DNA of 64,000 nucleotides from LMUY01 sp965199005. GTDB taxonomy: Bacteria > Pseudomonadota > Alphaproteobacteria > Acetobacterales > Acetobacteraceae. Where the stretch lies: NCBI GenBank assembly GCA_965199005.1, contig CBDAQK010000006.1:2480001-2544000 (forward strand). Direction: 5' to 3'. Of this stretch, positions 63,201 to 64,000 are shown piece after piece; the first letter of the stretch is position 1; each line of letters begins with the position of its first letter. The notes under the pieces are model-generated. The model was not told the DNA's origin, made no database searches, and saw only the letters and a program-made list of their open reading frames with translations. The translations under genes and the position numbers were made by a program.

Positions 63201-63528
63201 GCTATGGCCGAATTTGTTCGAGAAGATGCGTAGGCTGGTCCTATCCGCCAGCATGGTCGCCTGCCGCGGCCGGGTGCAGCGGGAGGGGGAGGTCATCCAC
63301 GTGGTGGTGGAGCATTTGACCGATCTGTCACGCGAATTGCGCTCGGTCGGCGCGCGCGACCTGCCTTTCCCGATCGAGCGGGGCCGCGGCGATGGTGCCA
63401 CCCACCCCGGCAGCGCTGATTCGCGGGAGCAGGTGGAAGCGGCAAGGTGGCGGACCCGGGACATCTACGTCCCCGATGGCCGGTTCACGAACGGGCACAT
63501 CAAAGTGCCCACCCGGGATTTCCGCTGA
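60226..63528 (+). CDS. dnaE2: Error-prone DNA polymerase DnaE2
   Basis: A 1100-residue C-family polymerase. A PHP domain at the N terminus (YAELQATSNYSFLRGASHPEE, ITDRNSLAG) precedes the polymerase core with catalytic Asp residues in PDIDIDFEHERRED (Asp394, 396, 398), plus GRGSAANSAVCFVLGV and later the beta-binding and OB-like region (GIMFITIEDETGIANLVLW). It carries out damage-induced mutagenic synthesis with ImuA and ImuB. The start is the ATG at 60226 (MPTPSA); a longer frame from 60160 overlaps imuB and is not needed. Confidence 0.95.
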   Translation: MPTPSATILPFPAISDPAGLEPGTQPAYAELQATSNYSFLRGASHPEELLLAAKLLGLQALAITDRNSLAGLLRAHGRAMEIDIRLVIGCRLDLRDGTSYLAYPTDRAAYARLCHMLTKGKSAAGKGACFLDWDDVVEHGEGLLAVLLAGEADEARLKRLYDAFGDRAYVALTLHRRPGDAVRLRRLAELAQAAKVATVVTGDVLYHVPERRMLQDVMGCIREGCTIETAGYRLERSADRHLRTPQEMARLFADYPEAIARTIEITERCRFSLAELRYQYPNETELPGETAQQALERHTWASVPARYPNGTPPEVEKQIKYELALIGQLQYAPYFLTVNTITRQAKAMGILCQGRGSAANSAVCFVLGVTAIDPLQTNLLFERFVSAERHEPPDIDIDFEHERREDIIQWIYEHYGRKRAALCATIVRYRSRGAIREVGKVLGLTEDVTAALASQVWGWSEDGVEEHHAEQLNLNLADRRLRLAMDIARQLIGHPRHMSQHPGGFVLTQDLLADLVPIEPAAMEDRQVIEWDKDDIDILKFMKVDILGLGMLGCLRRAFDLMDEHYAIRHDIASIPPDDKATYAMIQKADTLGTFQIESRAQMSMLPRHKPEKLYDLTIQVAIVRPGPIQGDMVHPYLRRRAGLEKPEYPHPELERVLGKTLGVPLFQEQAMQVAIVCAGFTPGEADQLRRAMATFKVTGGVSHFRKKMIDGMVARKYTEEFAERTFKQIEGFGSYGFPESHAASFALIAYASCWVKCHYPDVFCAALLNAQPLGFYAPAQIVRDTRQHGVEVRPVCVNASAWDCSLEPGAGQFMAVRMGMRMVKGLKESEAAHIIERRRDGYGSVQDVWRRAAVSVAVLERLAEADAFADAGADRRQALWMIRGLGEPPPPLLALTAETAEQSVQLRPMTEGREVVEDYQTKGLTLRHHPSHFLREEFSRQGMVTCASLGAMREGKRVTVPGIILVRQKPGSAKGIMFITIEDETGIANLVLWPNLFEKMRRLVLSASMVACRGRVQREGEVIHVVVEHLTDLSRELRSVGARDLPFPIERGRGDGATHPGSADSREQVEAARWRTRDIYVPDGRFTNGHIKVPTRDFR

Positions 63529-63554
63529 ATGCCTAGCCATATGGAGCACCGAGC

Positions 63555-64000
63555 ATGCGCCTGACGCCGATCACCCTCCTGCTTGGCCTGTGCTGCGCGC
63601 TTCCCAGCCTGGCGCAGGCTGCCTGCAATCCAGCCGACATCACGCCGGCCGGGGTGGCAAAAGTCATTGGCGCGCCGCGAACCTATCTCCGCTCCTGTTC
63701 CAACGAGACCGCTTCGTGCCGCGGCCGGGCCTATGTCCTGCCGGGTGACACGGTACTCACCGGTGCCGCGGAAGGCGGCTATGTCTGCGCGCTGTTTCCC
63801 AGCAAGTCCGGGGACAGCGTCGGCCTCGTGCTACAGGGGGAAATCACGCTGCAGCCCCAGCCGGCACCCCCCGTCGCCACCTGGGTGGGCACCTGGCGCA
63901 ATGGCGACGACAGCATCACGCTGCGGGCCAAGGGAGCCCAGTTGACGGCATCGGGCAATGCCTATTGGCCCTCCGCCAACCCACCCCTGAAGGATCGTCC
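63555..64000 (+). CDS. Secreted hypothetical protein (3' end outside window)
   Basis: The ATG at 63555 opens a frame with no stop before the window ends, 148 codons so far. A clear Sec signal (MRLTPITLLLGLCCALPSLAQA, probable cleavage after AQA) is followed by a Cys-rich region (CNPADIT, RSCSNETASCRGRAY, YVCALFPS) and then WVGTWRNGDDSITLRAKG, which resembles a small lipocalin or SH3-like domain but was not recognised further. Probably periplasmic with disulfides. It begins 26 bp after dnaE2. Confidence 0.75.
   Translation, partial: MRLTPITLLLGLCCALPSLAQAACNPADITPAGVAKVIGAPRTYLRSCSNETASCRGRAYVLPGDTVLTGAAEGGYVCALFPSKSGDSVGLVLQGEITLQPQPAPPVATWVGTWRNGDDSITLRAKGAQLTASGNAYWPSANPPLKDR

Overview
The window is high-GC chromosomal DNA from an alphaproteobacterium, most likely of the Acetobacteraceae/Rhodospirillales group. 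This is inferred from the codon bias, GTG/TTG starts, 1-4 bp gene overlaps, an imuA-imuB-dnaE2 cassette behind a GTTC-N7-GTTC LexA box, and a glutathione-dependent formaldehyde dehydrogenase. I see no rRNA, tRNA, CRISPR array, prophage or intact insertion sequence. LAYOUT: (1) 1-9.4 kb is a catabolic cluster: the 3' part of a hydantoinase/oxoprolinase A gene, then two RutA-like flavin monooxygenases flanking a Tat-exported binding protein, two permeases, an ATPase, a 70-aa GatC/AtzG-like small protein and an amidase-signature hydrolase. It looks like uptake plus oxidative ring opening plus amide hydrolysis of a pyrimidine-like N-heterocycle, without the rest of the classical rut operon. (2) 9.4-10.7 kb has a DUF2244 membrane protein and endonuclease III. 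(3) 10.7-19.9 kb, minus strand, is an MdtABC-type RND efflux operon with its outer-membrane factor; one pump subunit carries a Ser/Thr-rich insert. (4) 20-25 kb has two small genes, an old-yellow-enzyme reductase, an SDR and a second hydantoinase A. (5) 25.1-27.9 kb has an IS5-type transposase remnant beside two overlapping glycosyltransferases. (6) 28-35 kb has a proline-rich anchored protein, holC, two tandem M17 aminopeptidases, cysQ, a tsaC/Sua5 gene with three frameshifts, and a YhiN-like flavoprotein. (7) 35.05-35.8 kb is an AT-rich islet with hairpins, a consensus DnaA-box 9-mer and two small orphan genes. (8) 35.8-42.7 kb has two MFS transporters, an NTF2-like protein, a membrane protein, an alpha/beta hydrolase, a GST and an FAD dehydrogenase. 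(9) 42.8-49.6 kb is the envelope cluster lptF-lptG-lptD-surA-rsmA, with surA frameshifted. (10) 49.7-50.3 kb is an AbrB/PrlF antitoxin with a PemK/MazF toxin. (11) 50.5-57.8 kb has formaldehyde dehydrogenase, an MFS transporter, a DUF1244 protein, glycerate 2-kinase next to pyruvate kinase, a formate/nitrite channel and a family-2 glycosyltransferase. (12) 58-63.5 kb is the SOS mutasome imuA-imuB-dnaE2, followed by a truncated secreted protein. Four single-base frame breaks (three in tsaC, one in surA) in genes normally kept intact mean either a draft-quality sequence or genuine decay; the sequence alone cannot decide.
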